A stretch of 64,000 nt of DNA from Candidatus Mycobacterium methanotrophicum (GCF_023515995.1 NZ_CP097320.1:1116001-1180000); one strand, 5' to 3'. Shown: positions 49,503-59,923, counted from the first letter of the stretch. Program-made: numbers and translations. The notes: generated from the letters alone by a model not told the origin.

Positions 49503-49781
49503 GTGATACCGCTGCCGCGAACCTGGCTGCTGACTAGCGCAATGCTGGTTGGTATCGCCGTCGGGGTGCTGGCCGGTACGGCGGCCACCGTGCTGGTTTC
49601 GGCCCGCGTCCGTCCTGATGTCGTGATCGCGCTGGTGGTCGGCGTGCCCAGCGCGATCGGTCTGCTGGTGATCCTGGCCTCTCGGCGCCGATGGCTGACG
49701 GCGCTGGGTGTGTTCATCCTGGCGCTGGCGCCAGGATGGTTCGGTGTGCTCACGGTGATCGAGGTGACCACTCCTGCCTGA
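49503..49781 (+). CDS. Small hydrophobic membrane protein (Rv0460-like)
   Basis: A 92-residue protein with three hydrophobic helices (about 9-33, 40-59, 64-86) separated by short basic loops (R-V-R-P-D; S-R-R-R-W). Position between the DUF779 gene and the next membrane gene matches Rv0460. Function unknown. The GTG at 49503 is the plausible start. Confidence 0.65.
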   Translation: MIPLPRTWLLTSAMLVGIAVGVLAGTAATVLVSARVRPDVVIALVVGVPSAIGLLVILASRRRWLTALGVFILALAPGWFGVLTVIEVTTPA

Positions 49782-49791
49782 CGAGGACCTG

Positions 49792-50376
49792 ATGGACACT
49801 GACGCATTCCCGAAGACCGAGCCCTACGTGCCGACCTTCGACACCGGCGTGCACCACAAAGCCGAACCCGAACCGTCGGCCACGCGACGCCGATGGTGGC
49901 GTCGGCGGTCGGATCCGTCGGATTCGGAAATCGCCGAGGAGCCGCCAGGCGGCCGCGACCCGGCGGAAGCGGCCCCGAAGGCCCAGGCGCCGACGTCCGG
50001 GCCGTTGCACGCGCCGGTGCCGCCGACCGCCGTGCCCGGCCGCTACCACTACCTGCGGTGGTGGCAGTTCGTTTTGGTGGTCGCCGCGGTCTGGGTTCCC
50101 GCGGGCGCGATCGGTGCGGGCCTGTTCTATTGGTGGATCCACGACCGCTCCGCGCACAAGACCCCGGTTGTTTTCGTGGTTTTGGTCTACGTCGTCGTGT
50201 GCGTGCTCGCGGGTTTGATGCTGGCGATGGTGCCCGACCGCGCACTGCTGTCAGCGTTGGGCATTGCGATGCTGTCGGCGGTGTTCGCCTCGGTCATCGC
50301 CGCGGCCCCGTTGTACGGCGCGTTCTATTGCGACCACATTCAGGGGCAGTGCCTGCTGGGGCTCATCCCGTACTAG
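49792..50376 (+). CDS. Membrane protein with acidic N-terminal domain (Rv0461-like)
   Basis: A 194-residue protein with a charged, Pro/Glu/Arg-rich N-terminus (about 1-85, likely disordered, containing R-R-R-W-W-R-R-R), then four hydrophobic helices (about 91-117, 125-146, 149-172 and a terminal segment). Two Cys (Y-C-D-H and Q-C-L-L) near the C-terminus may be exposed. ATG 49792 lies 10 nt after the previous gene, so the two membrane genes are probably co-transcribed. Function unknown. Confidence 0.7.
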   Translation: MDTDAFPKTEPYVPTFDTGVHHKAEPEPSATRRRWWRRRSDPSDSEIAEEPPGGRDPAEAAPKAQAPTSGPLHAPVPPTAVPGRYHYLRWWQFVLVVAAVWVPAGAIGAGLFYWWIHDRSAHKTPVVFVVLVYVVVCVLAGLMLAMVPDRALLSALGIAMLSAVFASVIAAAPLYGAFYCDHIQGQCLLGLIPY

Positions 50377-50446
50377 CCTGGGTCGGTAAGACTTCCGGTG
50401 GTGTTGGTGGCGTGTAGTGCTGGGTCGGGTTTTGATTCTGCGCTGA

Positions 50447-50632
50447 GGGCGGCGACACGCCGCCCGCTGCTGCGTCGACTGGACCGATCGCCGGTTCCAC
50501 CTGGCCGGAGCGCTGCCCGCGGCGATCACCAGCGAGTTCCTCGCCCGACGACGGCTGACCCGCGGGCCTGGCCGCGGCCTGTGCGTCGCCGCCGACTACG
50601 ACGACCACCTCGAAGGCTGGCTGGCCAGCTGA
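50447..50632 (+). pseudogene. Unidentified C-terminal gene scar upstream of lpdC
   Basis: A 61-codon frame with no start reads V-D-W-T-D-R-R-F-H-L-A-G-A-L-P-A-A-I, then V-A-A-D-Y-D-D-H-L-E-G-W-L-A-S and stops. The pattern is protein-like and the frame is open from a stop at 50444. Nothing upstream supports a full gene. It sits in the gap between the Rv0461-like gene and lpdC, and I cannot identify the family. Confidence 0.35.
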
Positions 50633-50662
50633 CGCGGGCCGGCGGCCACTAGGGTAGTGGCC

Positions 50663-52057
50663 GTGACCCACTATGACGTTGTCGTCCTCGGCGCCGGACC
50701 CGGCGGATACGTGGCCGCCATCCGCGCCGCACAGCTGGGGCTGAACACCGCCGTCGTCGAACCCAAATACTGGGGCGGAGTCTGTCTCAACGTCGGCTGC
50801 ATCCCGTCGAAGGCGTTGCTGCGCAATGCTGAACTCGTGCACATCTTCGCCAAGGAAGCCAAGACCTTCGGCATCAACGGCGAGGCGACATTCGACTACG
50901 GCGTCGCGTACGACCGAAGCCGCAAGGTGGCCGAGGGCCGGGTCGCCGGTGTGCATTTCCTGATGAAGAAGAACAAGATCACCGAGATCCACGGATACGG
51001 CAGGTTCACCGACGCTCACACGCTGGCGGTCGAACTCAACGACGGTGGCGCCGAAACGGTCACCTTCGACAACGCGATCATCGCGACCGGCAGCAGCGCC
51101 CGGCTCGTTCCCGGCACGTCGCTGTCGGCGAATGTCGTCACCTACGAAGAGCAAATCCTTTCTCGCGAACTCCCGGAATCGATCGTGATCGCCGGCGCGG
51201 GCGCCATCGGCATGGAATTCGGCTATGTGCTGAAGAACTACGGGGTCGAGGTGACTATCGTCGAATTCCTGCCGCGCGCGTTGCCCAACGAAGACGCCGA
51301 GGTGTCCAAGGAGGCTGAGAAGCAGTTCAAAAAGCTCGGCGTGAAAATCCTCACCGGCACATGCGTCGAATCGATCGCCGACGACGGGTCCGTCGTCACC
51401 GTGACCGTCAGTAACAATGGCAAGCCGGAAGAACTCAAGACACAAAAAGTGTTGCAGGCCATCGGCTTTGCGCCCAACGTCGAGGGCTACGGGTTGGACA
51501 ACGCGGGGGTGGCCCTGACTGACCGCAAAGCGATCGGGATCACCGACTACATGCAGACCAACGTCAACCACATCTACGCCATCGGCGACGTGACCGGGCT
51601 GCTGCAGCTGGCCCACGTCGCCGAGGCTCAGGGCGTGGTGGCCGCCGAAACCATTGCGGGCGCAGAGACTTTGGCTCTCGGTGACTACCGCATGTTGCCG
51701 CGCGCGACGTTCTTCCAGCCGCAGGTGGCAAGCTTCGGACTGACCGAGGAGCAGGCCCGCGACGAGGGCTATGACGTCGCGGTCGCCAAGTTCCCGTTCA
51801 CCGCCAACGGCAAAGCGCACGGCCTCGGTGACCCCAGCGGTTTCGTCAAACTCATCGCCGATTCCCGACACGGCGAGCTGCTGGGCGGACATCTGATCGG
51901 CCACGACGTCTCCGAGTTGCTGCCCGAGCTGACGCTCGCGCAGAAGTGGGACCTGACGGCAAACGAGTTGGCGCGCAACGTTCACACCCACCCGACGATG
52001 TCAGAGGCGCTGCAAGAGTGCTTCCACGGTCTAACCGGGCACATGATCAACTTCTGA
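50663..52057 (+). CDS. lpdC: Dihydrolipoamide dehydrogenase
   Basis: The E3 subunit of pyruvate and branched-chain dehydrogenase complexes and, in M. tuberculosis, of the peroxynitrite reductase system. The product shows [10 protein letters not shown] (FAD) at the start, the redox disulfide [13 protein letters not shown] (Cys41/46), [10 protein letters not shown] (NAD) near 179, A-I-G-D-V-T-G near 308 and the H-T-H-P-T-M-S-E base near 443. GTG 50663 gives 464 residues starting M-T-H-Y-D, exactly as in M. tuberculosis; the GTG at 50657 is less likely. Confidence 0.93.
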   Translation: MTHYDVVVLGAGPGGYVAAIRAAQLGLNTAVVEPKYWGGVCLNVGCIPSKALLRNAELVHIFAKEAKTFGINGEATFDYGVAYDRSRKVAEGRVAGVHFLMKKNKITEIHGYGRFTDAHTLAVELNDGGAETVTFDNAIIATGSSARLVPGTSLSANVVTYEEQILSRELPESIVIAGAGAIGMEFGYVLKNYGVEVTIVEFLPRALPNEDAEVSKEAEKQFKKLGVKILTGTCVESIADDGSVVTVTVSNNGKPEELKTQKVLQAIGFAPNVEGYGLDNAGVALTDRKAIGITDYMQTNVNHIYAIGDVTGLLQLAHVAEAQGVVAAETIAGAETLALGDYRMLPRATFFQPQVASFGLTEEQARDEGYDVAVAKFPFTANGKAHGLGDPSGFVKLIADSRHGELLGGHLIGHDVSELLPELTLAQKWDLTANELARNVHTHPTMSEALQECFHGLTGHMINF

Positions 52058-52062
52058 GGCCG

Positions 52063-52335
52063 ATGCGTACCGAGTCGATTTGGGCTGCCATCGGCGGAGT
52101 GCTCGCCGGCTATCTGCTGTGGCTGGTGGCGTATTCGGTCGGCGACGCCATCAGTACGGTGAGCATCTGGAGTCTGGCCCTGCTAGTCGTATCACCCGCG
52201 TTCGCATTGTGGGCGCTATTACGTGGACGGCAGGTTCGGCGGCGGCGAAACTATCCGCTGGCGTCGTTTGTTTTCGCGTTGCCGGTTCTTCCGGTGCTGC
52301 TGTCGTTGTTGGTGCTGGCCGACATCTACCTGTGA
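52063..52335 (+). CDS. Small membrane protein (Rv0463-like)
   Basis: A 90-residue protein with three hydrophobic helices (about 8-27, 31-51, 66-88) and a basic loop (R-G-R-Q-V-R-R-R-R-N-Y). It starts 5 nt after lpdC and is likely in the same transcript, as in M. tuberculosis. Function unknown. Confidence 0.7.
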   Translation: MRTESIWAAIGGVLAGYLLWLVAYSVGDAISTVSIWSLALLVVSPAFALWALLRGRQVRRRRNYPLASFVFALPVLPVLLSLLVLADIYL

Positions 52336-52342
52336 CGGACCG

Positions 52343-52894
52343 CTACCGCGGGTGGTCCAGCGGAATCTTCAGCGCCGACATGGTGGCGGCCAGACCGTCG
52401 TATTGCCCTGCCAGCATGCAGAATTCGATGAGCTGACGCCGATCCAGGTGCGCGGACAGCCGTTGCCAGGTTTCGTCGCCGATCGAGCGGTTGTGAATGT
52501 ACTCATCGGTCGCCGACAGCAGCGCTTGTTGACGCTCCGACAGCCGATCCGAGGCGGCAGGCCAGGCGAAGATGCTCTTCTGGGTCTGGTCGTTGAGCCC
52601 GCGACGGCGCCCCAGCCGACGGTGCTGCTGCAGCTCGTATTCGGAGGACCGCAGATGCGCGACACGCAAGATCACCAACTCGGTGTCGATCGCGGGCAGC
52701 CGACCCCGCAGCAGTGCGCCGGAATAGGGCATCATCGCCAGGAACAGTCGCTTGTGTTGACCCAGCGTGCCGAATAGGTGCATCTGCGGCGCGCCGACCG
52801 TACGGGCGGCGAACTTTCCCAGGATCCAGTTGATCAGCCCGAGGTCTCGAATCCTGCCCGACGACGGGATGCGGCCCACCTCACCGGCGGTCAT
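52343..52894 (-). CDS. Carboxymuconolactone decarboxylase family protein (Rv0464c-like)
   Basis: A 183-residue AhpD-like fold protein: L-F-G-T-L-G-Q-H-K-R-L-F near 41-52, V-I-L-R-V-A-H-L-R-S-S-E-Y-E-L-Q-Q-H near 74-91 (the usual C-x-x-C is S-S-x-E here, so no redox pair) and E-F-C-M-L-A-G-Q-Y near 157. It is not an alkylhydroperoxidase as encoded. Its ATG overlaps the stop of ramB (ATGA), so it is translated with that regulator. Confidence 0.8.
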   Translation of the reverse strand: MTAGEVGRIPSSGRIRDLGLINWILGKFAARTVGAPQMHLFGTLGQHKRLFLAMMPYSGALLRGRLPAIDTELVILRVAHLRSSEYELQQHRRLGRRRGLNDQTQKSIFAWPAASDRLSERQQALLSATDEYIHNRSIGDETWQRLSAHLDRRQLIEFCMLAGQYDGLAATMSALKIPLDHPR

Positions 52895-54306
52895 GCCTGC
52901 TTCACCAGGTAGGGCGAGACCGTGCTGCGGTGCTCGTCGAGGTCGAGTGCGCGGCCCAGAGCGGGGAATGCCCGTTGTGGGCAGTTGTCGCGCTCGCAGA
53001 CCCGGCAGCCCGCGCCGATCGGTGTGGCGACATTCCCGGACAAGTCGAGTCCTTCCGAGTAGACGAGCCGGTGGGCGTGCCGGAGTTCGCAGCCCAGCCC
53101 GATCGCGAAGGTTTTACCGGGCTGACCATACCGTGATGCCCGCCGCTCGACGGTGCGGGCCACCCACATGTAATTACGGCCGTCGGGCATCTGGGCGATC
53201 TGCACCAAAATCTTGCCCGGATTGGCGAAGGTTTCATAAACGTTCCACAGCGGGCAGGTTCCTGCGCTGGAGGAGAAGTGAAAGCCGGTGGCCGACTGGC
53301 GTTTGGACATGTTCCCGGCCCGGTCGACCCGGATGAACGAGAACGGGACGCCCCGCATCGACGGCCGCTGCAGGGTGGACAGCCGGTGTCCGATGGTCTC
53401 GTAGCTCACCGAGTAGAACGCCGAGAGCCGCTCGATGTCGTAACGGAAGTTCTCCGCGACATCGTGAAATTGCCGGTAGGGCAGCACCGCGGCCGCGGCG
53501 AAGTAGTTCGCCAGCCCGAGCCGGGCCAGGGTGCGGGACTCGTCGCTGGTGAACTTGCCTTCGGTGACCATGGCATCGATGAGGTCGCCGAACTCCAGAA
53601 ACGCCAGCTCGGCGGCCAGCTTGAACACCTGCTGGCCCGACGAGAGGTGATTGCTGATCTCCAGCGTCTTGGACGCCGGGTCGTAGCGGTGCAGCACGGT
53701 GTCACCCAGGTCGATGCGCTTGGTGATGTGCACGCCGTGCACCTCTGTCAGCCGGCGGGACAACTCGCCGGCCAGATCGCCATGGTGCATCCGCAACCGG
53801 GTGGCCAGCTCTTCGGCTGCGGTGTCCAGCTCGTGGAGGTAGTTCTGGCGCTGATAGAAGTAGTCGCGGACCTCTTCGTGCGGCATGGTGATCGAGCCGC
53901 TGCCGCTGCCGTCGGAGAACCGCTCCTCGGTGGCGGCGGCCAGCTGGGCGGTGGTGATCCGGTAGCGCCGGTGCAGGTTGACCATGGCCCGCGCAAAACC
54001 GGGGTATCCGTTGACGATCTCGGCGACCTCGGACAGGTCGACGTCGATGCCGAGATCGCGGTCCATGGTCACTTCGCGCAATTCGGCGACCAGCCGGGTG
54101 TCGTCCTGCGAGGCGAAGAAAGTGGCGTCGACGCCGAAGACTTCGGTGATCCGCAGCAGCACTGCCACCGTCAGGGGCCGCACGTCGTGCTCGATCTGAT
54201 TGAGATAGCTCGGCGAGATCTCCAGCATCTGCGCCAGCGCGGCCTGGCTGAAGCCACGCTCGTTGCGCAGCTGCCGAACCCGTGAGCCGACGAAGGTCTT
54301 CGACAT
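52891..54306 (-). CDS. ramB: Acetate/glyoxylate-cycle regulator RamB
   Basis: A 471-residue regulator that represses aceA and acetate genes in mycobacteria and corynebacteria. The N-terminal HTH-XRE domain (V-R-Q-L-R-N-E-R-G-F-S-Q-A-A-L-A-Q-M-L-E-I-S-P-S-Y-L-N-Q-I-E at about 9-38) precedes an IrrE/ImmA-like middle domain (about 150-260) and a C-terminal DUF2083 domain with Cys clusters (G-C-R-V-C-E-R-D-N-C near 434-443). It is divergent from the thioesterase gene and about 1.3 kb from aceA, the same arrangement as Rv0465c-Rv0467. Confidence 0.9.
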   Translation of the reverse strand: MSKTFVGSRVRQLRNERGFSQAALAQMLEISPSYLNQIEHDVRPLTVAVLLRITEVFGVDATFFASQDDTRLVAELREVTMDRDLGIDVDLSEVAEIVNGYPGFARAMVNLHRRYRITTAQLAAATEERFSDGSGSGSITMPHEEVRDYFYQRQNYLHELDTAAEELATRLRMHHGDLAGELSRRLTEVHGVHITKRIDLGDTVLHRYDPASKTLEISNHLSSGQQVFKLAAELAFLEFGDLIDAMVTEGKFTSDESRTLARLGLANYFAAAAVLPYRQFHDVAENFRYDIERLSAFYSVSYETIGHRLSTLQRPSMRGVPFSFIRVDRAGNMSKRQSATGFHFSSSAGTCPLWNVYETFANPGKILVQIAQMPDGRNYMWVARTVERRASRYGQPGKTFAIGLGCELRHAHRLVYSEGLDLSGNVATPIGAGCRVCERDNCPQRAFPALGRALDLDEHRSTVSPYLVKQA

Positions 54307-54475
54307 CCGCCTAGCTTATCTTCAGTTGCGAAGACCTGGTTTGCAGAGTTGGCAATGTCCGAGGAATTGGCGATGCGGCAAGGTGGTTTGGCATCATTCT
54401 TGCTTGGGGGAGCCTACGCTGGGCCACCTAGCAGTTCGGGATTACGTCGCGTTGGGCGAGTTTGGAAGTGAAGCC

Positions 54476-55273
54476 GTGAGCCTGGACAAAGTGATGATGC
54501 CGGTGCCCGACGGCCATCCCGACGTGTTCGACCGGGAGTGGCCGCTGCGCGTCGGCGACATCGACCGCCAGGGTCGCCTGCGTTTCGATGCGGCCGCCCG
54601 CCATATCCAGGACATCGGTCAGGATCAATTGCGTGAGATGGGGTTCGAGGAAACTCATCCGCTCTGGGTCGTCCGCCGAACCATGGTCGACCTGATCCGT
54701 CCAGTCGAGTTCGCCGACATGCTGCGGATGCGCCGGTGGTGCTCAGGAACGTCGAACCGGTGGTGCGAAATGCGGGTCCGTATAGATGGGAAGCGCGGTC
54801 GCGGCCTCATGGAGTCCGAGGCGTTTTGGATCAACATCAACCGCGATACCCAGATGCCGGCACGCATCGCCGACGACTTTCTCGATGGGCTGCGGGCCAC
54901 CACGGATATCGACCGGCTGCGCTGGAAGGCCTATCTCAGCGCCGGCAGTCGTGAAGATGCTACGGAGATTCACGAGTTCCCGGTTCGGGTCACCGACATC
55001 GACCTGTTCGACCACATGAACAACTCCGTGTACTGGAGTGTGGTCGAGGACTACCTGGCGTCCTGCCCGGAGCTGCTCGCGGCGCCGTTGCGGGTGGCCG
55101 TCGAGCACGACGCTCCTGTCGCGCTGGGCGACAAGCTGGAGATCATCACGCACGTTCACCCCGCCGGATCGACCGATCGATTCGGCGCTGACCTGGCTGA
55201 TCGCACTGTTACAACGCTCACATATGCCGTCGGCGACGAGACCAAAGCGGTTGCGTCGATCTTCCAGCTCTAG
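54476..55273 (+). CDS. FatA-type acyl-ACP thioesterase (Rv0466-like)
   Basis: A 265-residue double hotdog protein: W-P-L-R-V-G-D-I-D-R-Q-G-R-L-R-F-D-A-A-A-R near residues 22-42, the helix W-V-V-R-R-T-M-V-D-L-I-R-P near 63-75, and V-T-D-I-D-L-F-D-H-M-N-N-S-V-Y-W near 173-188, which holds the catalytic Asn region. GTG 54476 (V-S-L-D-K) gives nearly the 264 residues of Rv0466. It would release fatty acids from acyl-ACP or acyl-CoA. It lies 319 bp upstream of aceA. Confidence 0.83.
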   Translation: MSLDKVMMPVPDGHPDVFDREWPLRVGDIDRQGRLRFDAAARHIQDIGQDQLREMGFEETHPLWVVRRTMVDLIRPVEFADMLRMRRWCSGTSNRWCEMRVRIDGKRGRGLMESEAFWININRDTQMPARIADDFLDGLRATTDIDRLRWKAYLSAGSREDATEIHEFPVRVTDIDLFDHMNNSVYWSVVEDYLASCPELLAAPLRVAVEHDAPVALGDKLEIITHVHPAGSTDRFGADLADRTVTTLTYAVGDETKAVASIFQL

Positions 55274-55366
55274 CCGTAGGCTTGTCCTGCAAACCCGTGC
55301 CCTGATCTGCGCGTTTATGTTACTTGCGGGTAGCAACTGTGCCGGTCCGGTTCCGACCAGTCTTCG

Positions 55367-55380
55367 CAAACTTTGCAAAA
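55367..55380. promoter_or_regulatory. Putative RamB binding site
   Basis: GCAAACTTTGCAAA matches the corynebacterial and mycobacterial RamB motif (AAACTTTGCAAA-like), and a half-repeat TACGCAAAG follows at 55383-55391. It lies about 215 bp upstream of aceA and 1.06 kb from ramB. This suits the known repression of isocitrate lyase by RamB. Confidence 0.65.
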
Positions 55381-55521
55381 ATACGCAAAGCCCTAGCCAA
55401 AATTGGCAACTGAAACGGGTGGACCTGCGAAGCTAACCTGTGCCATCGTCGACTTAGCAGATCAGCAAAGATGGTTCAGCGCCTTAACAAGCCTGGAAAT
55501 CCAGGAGCTGATGATCAGTAA

Positions 55522-55575
55522 CCTTTCGACACCTTTTCGACACCTTTTCGATACCTTTTCGACACCTTTTCGATA
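55522..55575 (+). repeat. Five-copy 11-bp tandem repeat before aceA
   Basis: Units CCTTTTCGACA / CCTTTTCGATA alternate: 55522-55531 (10 bp, one T short), 55532-55542, 55543-55553, 55554-55564, 55565-55575, then a partial CCTTTG. The period is about one helical turn. The array ends 17 bp before the aceA start, in the 5' leader or core promoter. Confidence 0.85.
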
Positions 55576-55592
55576 CCTTTGAGGAGCACGCA

Positions 55593-56879
55593 ATGTCGAG
55601 CGTTGGCATGCCGAAGACCGCAGAACAGATCCAGCACGACTGGGACAGCAACCCGCGCTGGAAGGACGTCACCCGTACTTACAAGGCTGCCGACGTCGTC
55701 GCCCTGCAGGGCAGCGTGGTCGAGGAGCACACCCTGGCCCGCCGCGGCGCAGAGGTGCTGTGGAACCAGCTGCACGACCTGGAGTTCGTCAACGCGCTCG
55801 GCGCCCTGACTGGCAACATGGCCGTGCAGCAGGTCCGCGCCGGCCTGAAGGCCATCTACCTGTCGGGCTGGCAGGTCGCCGGTGATGCGAACCTGTCCGG
55901 CCACACCTATCCCGACCAGAGCCTGTATCCGGCCAACTCGGTGCCGCAGGTGGTGCGCCGCATCAACAACGCGCTGCTGCGCGCCGACGAGGTCGCCAAG
56001 GTCGAGGGCGACACCTCCGTCGAGAACTGGCTCGCCCCGATCGTCGCCGACGGTGAGGCCGGTTTCGGTGGCGCGCTGAACGTCTACGAACTGCAGAAGG
56101 CGATGATCGGCGCGGGTGCCGCCGGTACGCACTGGGAAGACCAGCTGGCTTCGGAGAAGAAGTGTGGTCATCTCGGTGGCAAGGTGCTGATCCCGACTCA
56201 GCAGCACATCCGCACGCTGACCTCCGCCCGCCTGGCCGCCGACGTTGCCGGCGTGCCGACCGTCGTCATCGCCCGCACCGACGCCGAGGCGGCCACGCTG
56301 ATCACCTCCGACGTCGACGAGCGCGACCGGCCGTTCATCACCGGTGAGCGCACCGCCGAGGGCTTCTACCGGGTGCGCAACGGCCTGGCATCGTGCATCG
56401 CCCGGGCGAAGGCATACGCGCCGTACGCCGACCTTATCTGGATGGAGACCAGCACACCGGACCTCGAGCTGGCGCGCAAGTTCGCCGAGGGCGTCAAGAG
56501 CGAGTTCGGTGACCAGTTGCTGGCCTACAACTGCTCACCGTCGTTCAACTGGCGCCAGCACCTCGACGACTCGACCATCGCACGGTTCCAAAAAGAGCTT
56601 GCCGCGATGGGATTCAAGTTCCAGTTCATTACGCTGGCCGGCTTCCACGCGCTGAACTACTCGATGTTCGACCTGGCATACGGCTACGCCCGCAACCAGA
56701 TGAGCGCTTACGTCGAGCTGCAGGAGCGCGAGTTCGCCGCCGAGGAGCGCGGCTACACCGCGACCAAGCACCAGCGCGAGGTCGGTGCGGGTTACTTCGA
56801 CCGCATCGCGACCACGGTAGACCCGACCTCGTCGACGATCGCTCTCGCCGGCTCGACCGAAGAGGGTCAGTTCCACTGA
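55593..56879 (+). CDS. aceA: Isocitrate lyase (Icl1)
   Basis: Splits isocitrate to succinate and glyoxylate in the glyoxylate shunt (and the methylisocitrate lyase step of propionate use in mycobacteria). The 428 residues equal M. tuberculosis Icl1. Landmarks: W-Q-V-A-G-D-A-N near 93-100, D-G-E-A-G-F-G-G near 153-160, and the active-site [11 protein letters not shown] with Cys191. W-M-E-T-S-T-P-D near 283-290 and N-C-S-P-S-F-N-W near 313-320 complete it. The start follows GAGGAGCACGCA. Control by RamB is suggested by the upstream site. Confidence 0.95.
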   Translation: MSSVGMPKTAEQIQHDWDSNPRWKDVTRTYKAADVVALQGSVVEEHTLARRGAEVLWNQLHDLEFVNALGALTGNMAVQQVRAGLKAIYLSGWQVAGDANLSGHTYPDQSLYPANSVPQVVRRINNALLRADEVAKVEGDTSVENWLAPIVADGEAGFGGALNVYELQKAMIGAGAAGTHWEDQLASEKKCGHLGGKVLIPTQQHIRTLTSARLAADVAGVPTVVIARTDAEAATLITSDVDERDRPFITGERTAEGFYRVRNGLASCIARAKAYAPYADLIWMETSTPDLELARKFAEGVKSEFGDQLLAYNCSPSFNWRQHLDDSTIARFQKELAAMGFKFQFITLAGFHALNYSMFDLAYGYARNQMSAYVELQEREFAAEERGYTATKHQREVGAGYFDRIATTVDPTSSTIALAGSTEEGQFH

Positions 56880-56972
56880 GCGGGCTGTCCGCCGAGCAGA
56901 CGCAGAATCGCATCGCCAAGGCGGCGATAATGCGAGTTTGTGTCTGCTCGCGCACCTGTCGTAAGGAGAAAC

Positions 56973-57827
56973 GTGTCGATCGAACGAGTCGGAGTTATCG
57001 GGGCCGGCCAAATGGGCGCCGGCATCGCCGAAGTGTCAGCCCGTGCCGGGGTTGACGTGCTCATCTACGAGCCGACCGAGGCCTTGACCACGGCCGGACG
57101 CAATCGGATCGTCAAATCGGTCGGGCGCGGGGTCAGCGCAGGCAAGGTCACCGAGCGCGAGCGCGACGCCGCCGTCGCCAAGCTGAAATTCACCACTGAC
57201 CTTTCCGAGCTGGCCGATCGACAGCTGGTGATCGAGGCCGTGGTCGAGGACGAGGATGTCAAAACCGCCATCTTCGCCGAACTGGATCGCGTGATCACCG
57301 ACCCGGACGCCGTCTTGGCGTCCAACACGTCGAGCATCCCGATCATGAAGGTGGCTGCCGCCACCGCCAATCCGGGCCGGGTGCTGGGTTTGCATTTCTT
57401 CAACCCTGTGCCGGTGTTGCCGCTGGTGGAGTTGGTCAGCACGCTGGTCACCGACGAGGCCGCCGCCGCCCGCGCCGAGGAATTTGCCAGCGCGGTGCTC
57501 AAGAAGCAGGTTGTGCGGTGCTCGGACCGGTCGGGCTTCGTGGTTAATGCGCTGCTGGTGCCCTACCTGCTTTCGGCGATCCGGATGGTCGAGGCCGGTT
57601 TTGCCACCGTCGAAGATGTCGACAAGGCGGTTGTCGCCGGGCTGTCGCATCCGATGGGGCCGCTGCGGTTATCCGATCTGGTCGGCCTGGACACCTTGAA
57701 TCTGATAGCAGACAAGATGTTCCAAGAGTTCAAAGACCCGCAATACGGCGCACCACCCCTGTTGCTGCGGATGGTGGAGGCAGGTTTGCTCGGCAAGAAA
57801 TCGGGTGAAGGCTTCTACACGTACTAG
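56973..57827 (+). CDS. fadB2: 3-hydroxybutyryl-CoA dehydrogenase
   Basis: Oxidises 3-hydroxyacyl-CoA with NAD(P) in fatty acid metabolism. The 284-residue protein has the Rossmann motif G-V-I-G-A-G-Q-M-G-A-G-I-A near 6-18, A-S-N-T-S-S-I-P near 112 (active-site Ser), H-F-F-N-P-V-P near 139-145 (catalytic His) and E-V/L-V region, and P-M-G-P-L-R-L-S-D near 228. GTG 56973 has AAGGAG 7 nt upstream and begins S-I-E-R-V-G; the frame to 56940 is less likely. It follows aceA by 93 nt as in M. tuberculosis. Confidence 0.92.
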   Translation: MSIERVGVIGAGQMGAGIAEVSARAGVDVLIYEPTEALTTAGRNRIVKSVGRGVSAGKVTERERDAAVAKLKFTTDLSELADRQLVIEAVVEDEDVKTAIFAELDRVITDPDAVLASNTSSIPIMKVAAATANPGRVLGLHFFNPVPVLPLVELVSTLVTDEAAAARAEEFASAVLKKQVVRCSDRSGFVVNALLVPYLLSAIRMVEAGFATVEDVDKAVVAGLSHPMGPLRLSDLVGLDTLNLIADKMFQEFKDPQYGAPPLLLRMVEAGLLGKKSGEGFYTY

Positions 57828-57880
57828 ATGGGACTACTCGCGGCGACTCTCCCGCTCCGAGTTGCGGTGAGGAACACACC

Positions 57881-57909
57881 TTTGCGGCTGCGTGTCTTTT
57901 GCGGCTGCG
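57881..57909 (+). repeat. 12-bp direct repeat upstream of umaA
   Basis: TTTGCGGCTGCG occurs at 57881-57892 and 57898-57909, 17 bp apart, followed by GTAAAGT. Its position 52-80 bp upstream of umaA suits a regulatory or promoter role, perhaps overlapping a -35 to -10 region. Confidence 0.5.
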
Positions 57910-57948
57910 GTAAAGTGCTGTCCACCGGAACGGGACGGAGTTTGATAG

Positions 57949-58824
<876 letters not shown>

Positions 58825-58833
58825 CGCCCGCGA

Positions 58834-59745
58834 CTACGCGGGTTGTTTTTCCATGGTGAACTGGCACACGTTGGTGTAGCCGTCGCGGAACAGCTCCCGG
58901 CAGCCGGTCAGATACTTCATGAAGGTGTTGTAGACGTCTTCGCCCTTCAGTTCGATCGCCTGGTCCTTGTGTGCTTCCAGCTCTTTGGCCCACGTGTCCA
59001 AGGTGCGGACATAGTTGTGTCCGATCATGTGATGACGGCTGATGTGGAAACCGGCCGCGGCCGCGTAGTCGTCGACGACACCGGTCGTCGGCAACCGCCC
59101 GCCGGGGTAGATCTCTTTTCGGATGAAGCTGATGAACCGCAACAGCGACATCGTCCGCTTCAGCCCCATCTTCGCGCCTTCTTCTTCAGTGGGCACCACG
59201 ATGGACTGCAGCAGCATGACGCCATCGTCGGGCAGCACGTGGTAGCACATCTTGAAAAAGTCCGCGTATCGCTCGAAAGTGCCTACACCGTCGGCGAAGT
59301 GCTCGAATGCTCCCAGGGAAATAATGCGGTCCGCCGGCTCGTCGAATTGCTCCCAGCCTTGCAGCCGGACGTCTCTGGTACGCGGACTGTGCATTTCGGC
59401 GAACTGCTGCTCGTTGTGAGCCAACTGGTTTTCGCTCAACGTCAACCCGATGACGTTGACGTCGTGCTTCTCGACCGCCCGGCGCATGGTGGAACCCCAG
59501 CCGCAGCCGATGTCGAGCAGCGTCATCCCGGGCTGTAGCCCCAGCTTGTCCAGCGACAGATCAATCTTTGCTCGCTGCGCCTCTTCGAGCGTCATGTCGT
59601 CGCGCTCGAAGTACGCGCAGCTGTAGGTCATCGACGGGTCGAGCCACAGCTTGAAGAATTCGTTGGACCGATCGTAGTGCGACCGGATATGGCCGACGTT
59701 CGGCTTTAAGCCGGTCTGACCAGTGTTTTCACTTCCGTGCGTCAT
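58834..59745 (-). CDS. Mycolic acid cyclopropane synthase, CmaA2-like
   Basis: In the position of pcaA, but its sequence is closer to CmaA2. It has [18 protein letters not shown] near 22-39, [10 protein letters not shown] near 145-154 and G-H-N-Y-V-R-T-L. The ATG at 59745 gives 303 residues, like CmaA2 (302); the frame reaches back to 59817. The catalytic Glu is kept (E148), but the His expected in M-L-L-H is Gln180. MmaA4-type methyltransferases also carry Gln there, so the product may not be a simple cyclopropane. It is divergent from the ketosynthase gene. Confidence 0.82.
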   Translation of the reverse strand: MTHGSENTGQTGLKPNVGHIRSHYDRSNEFFKLWLDPSMTYSCAYFERDDMTLEEAQRAKIDLSLDKLGLQPGMTLLDIGCGWGSTMRRAVEKHDVNVIGLTLSENQLAHNEQQFAEMHSPRTRDVRLQGWEQFDEPADRIISLGAFEHFADGVGTFERYADFFKMCYHVLPDDGVMLLQSIVVPTEEEGAKMGLKRTMSLLRFISFIRKEIYPGGRLPTTGVVDDYAAAAGFHISRHHMIGHNYVRTLDTWAKELEAHKDQAIELKGEDVYNTFMKYLTGCRELFRDGYTNVCQFTMEKQPA

Positions 59746-59923
59746 CATTGCCGAATCTATACCCCTCGTCACCCCTCGTCCCGGCACGGCAATTACTGCG
59801 GGTTCCAACCTTATCAATATTTGGCGGTCCAGGTGAGCAGATCTATGGTTTATTCGTAGCTACGGGGTACCCCATTGGGGCAAACGGGCTTTGACGCCCC
59901 GGAGGACGGGACGAGGTAACGCT

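Larger units (their letters stand above)
55274..55592 (+). promoter_or_regulatory. aceA upstream control region
   Basis: The 319 bp before isocitrate lyase contain no gene but two distinct elements: a RamB-type site near 55367-55380 and an 11-bp tandem repeat array at 55522-55575 immediately before the ribosome binding site GAGGAG (55580-55585). Confidence 0.7.

Noticed and set aside
55501..56207. Minus-strand frame with [11 protein letters not shown] repeats opposite aceA
   Set aside because: The repeated peptide is just the translation of the 11-bp DNA repeat; the remaining part is the antisense of isocitrate lyase.
59867..59882. GTACCCCATTGGGGCA upstream of the ketosynthase, similar to the CstR boxes
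   Set aside because: The right arm does not mirror the left (GGGGCA instead of GGGTAC) and the context is mycolate, not sulfur, metabolism. Kept out of the regulon, though a box search should include it.
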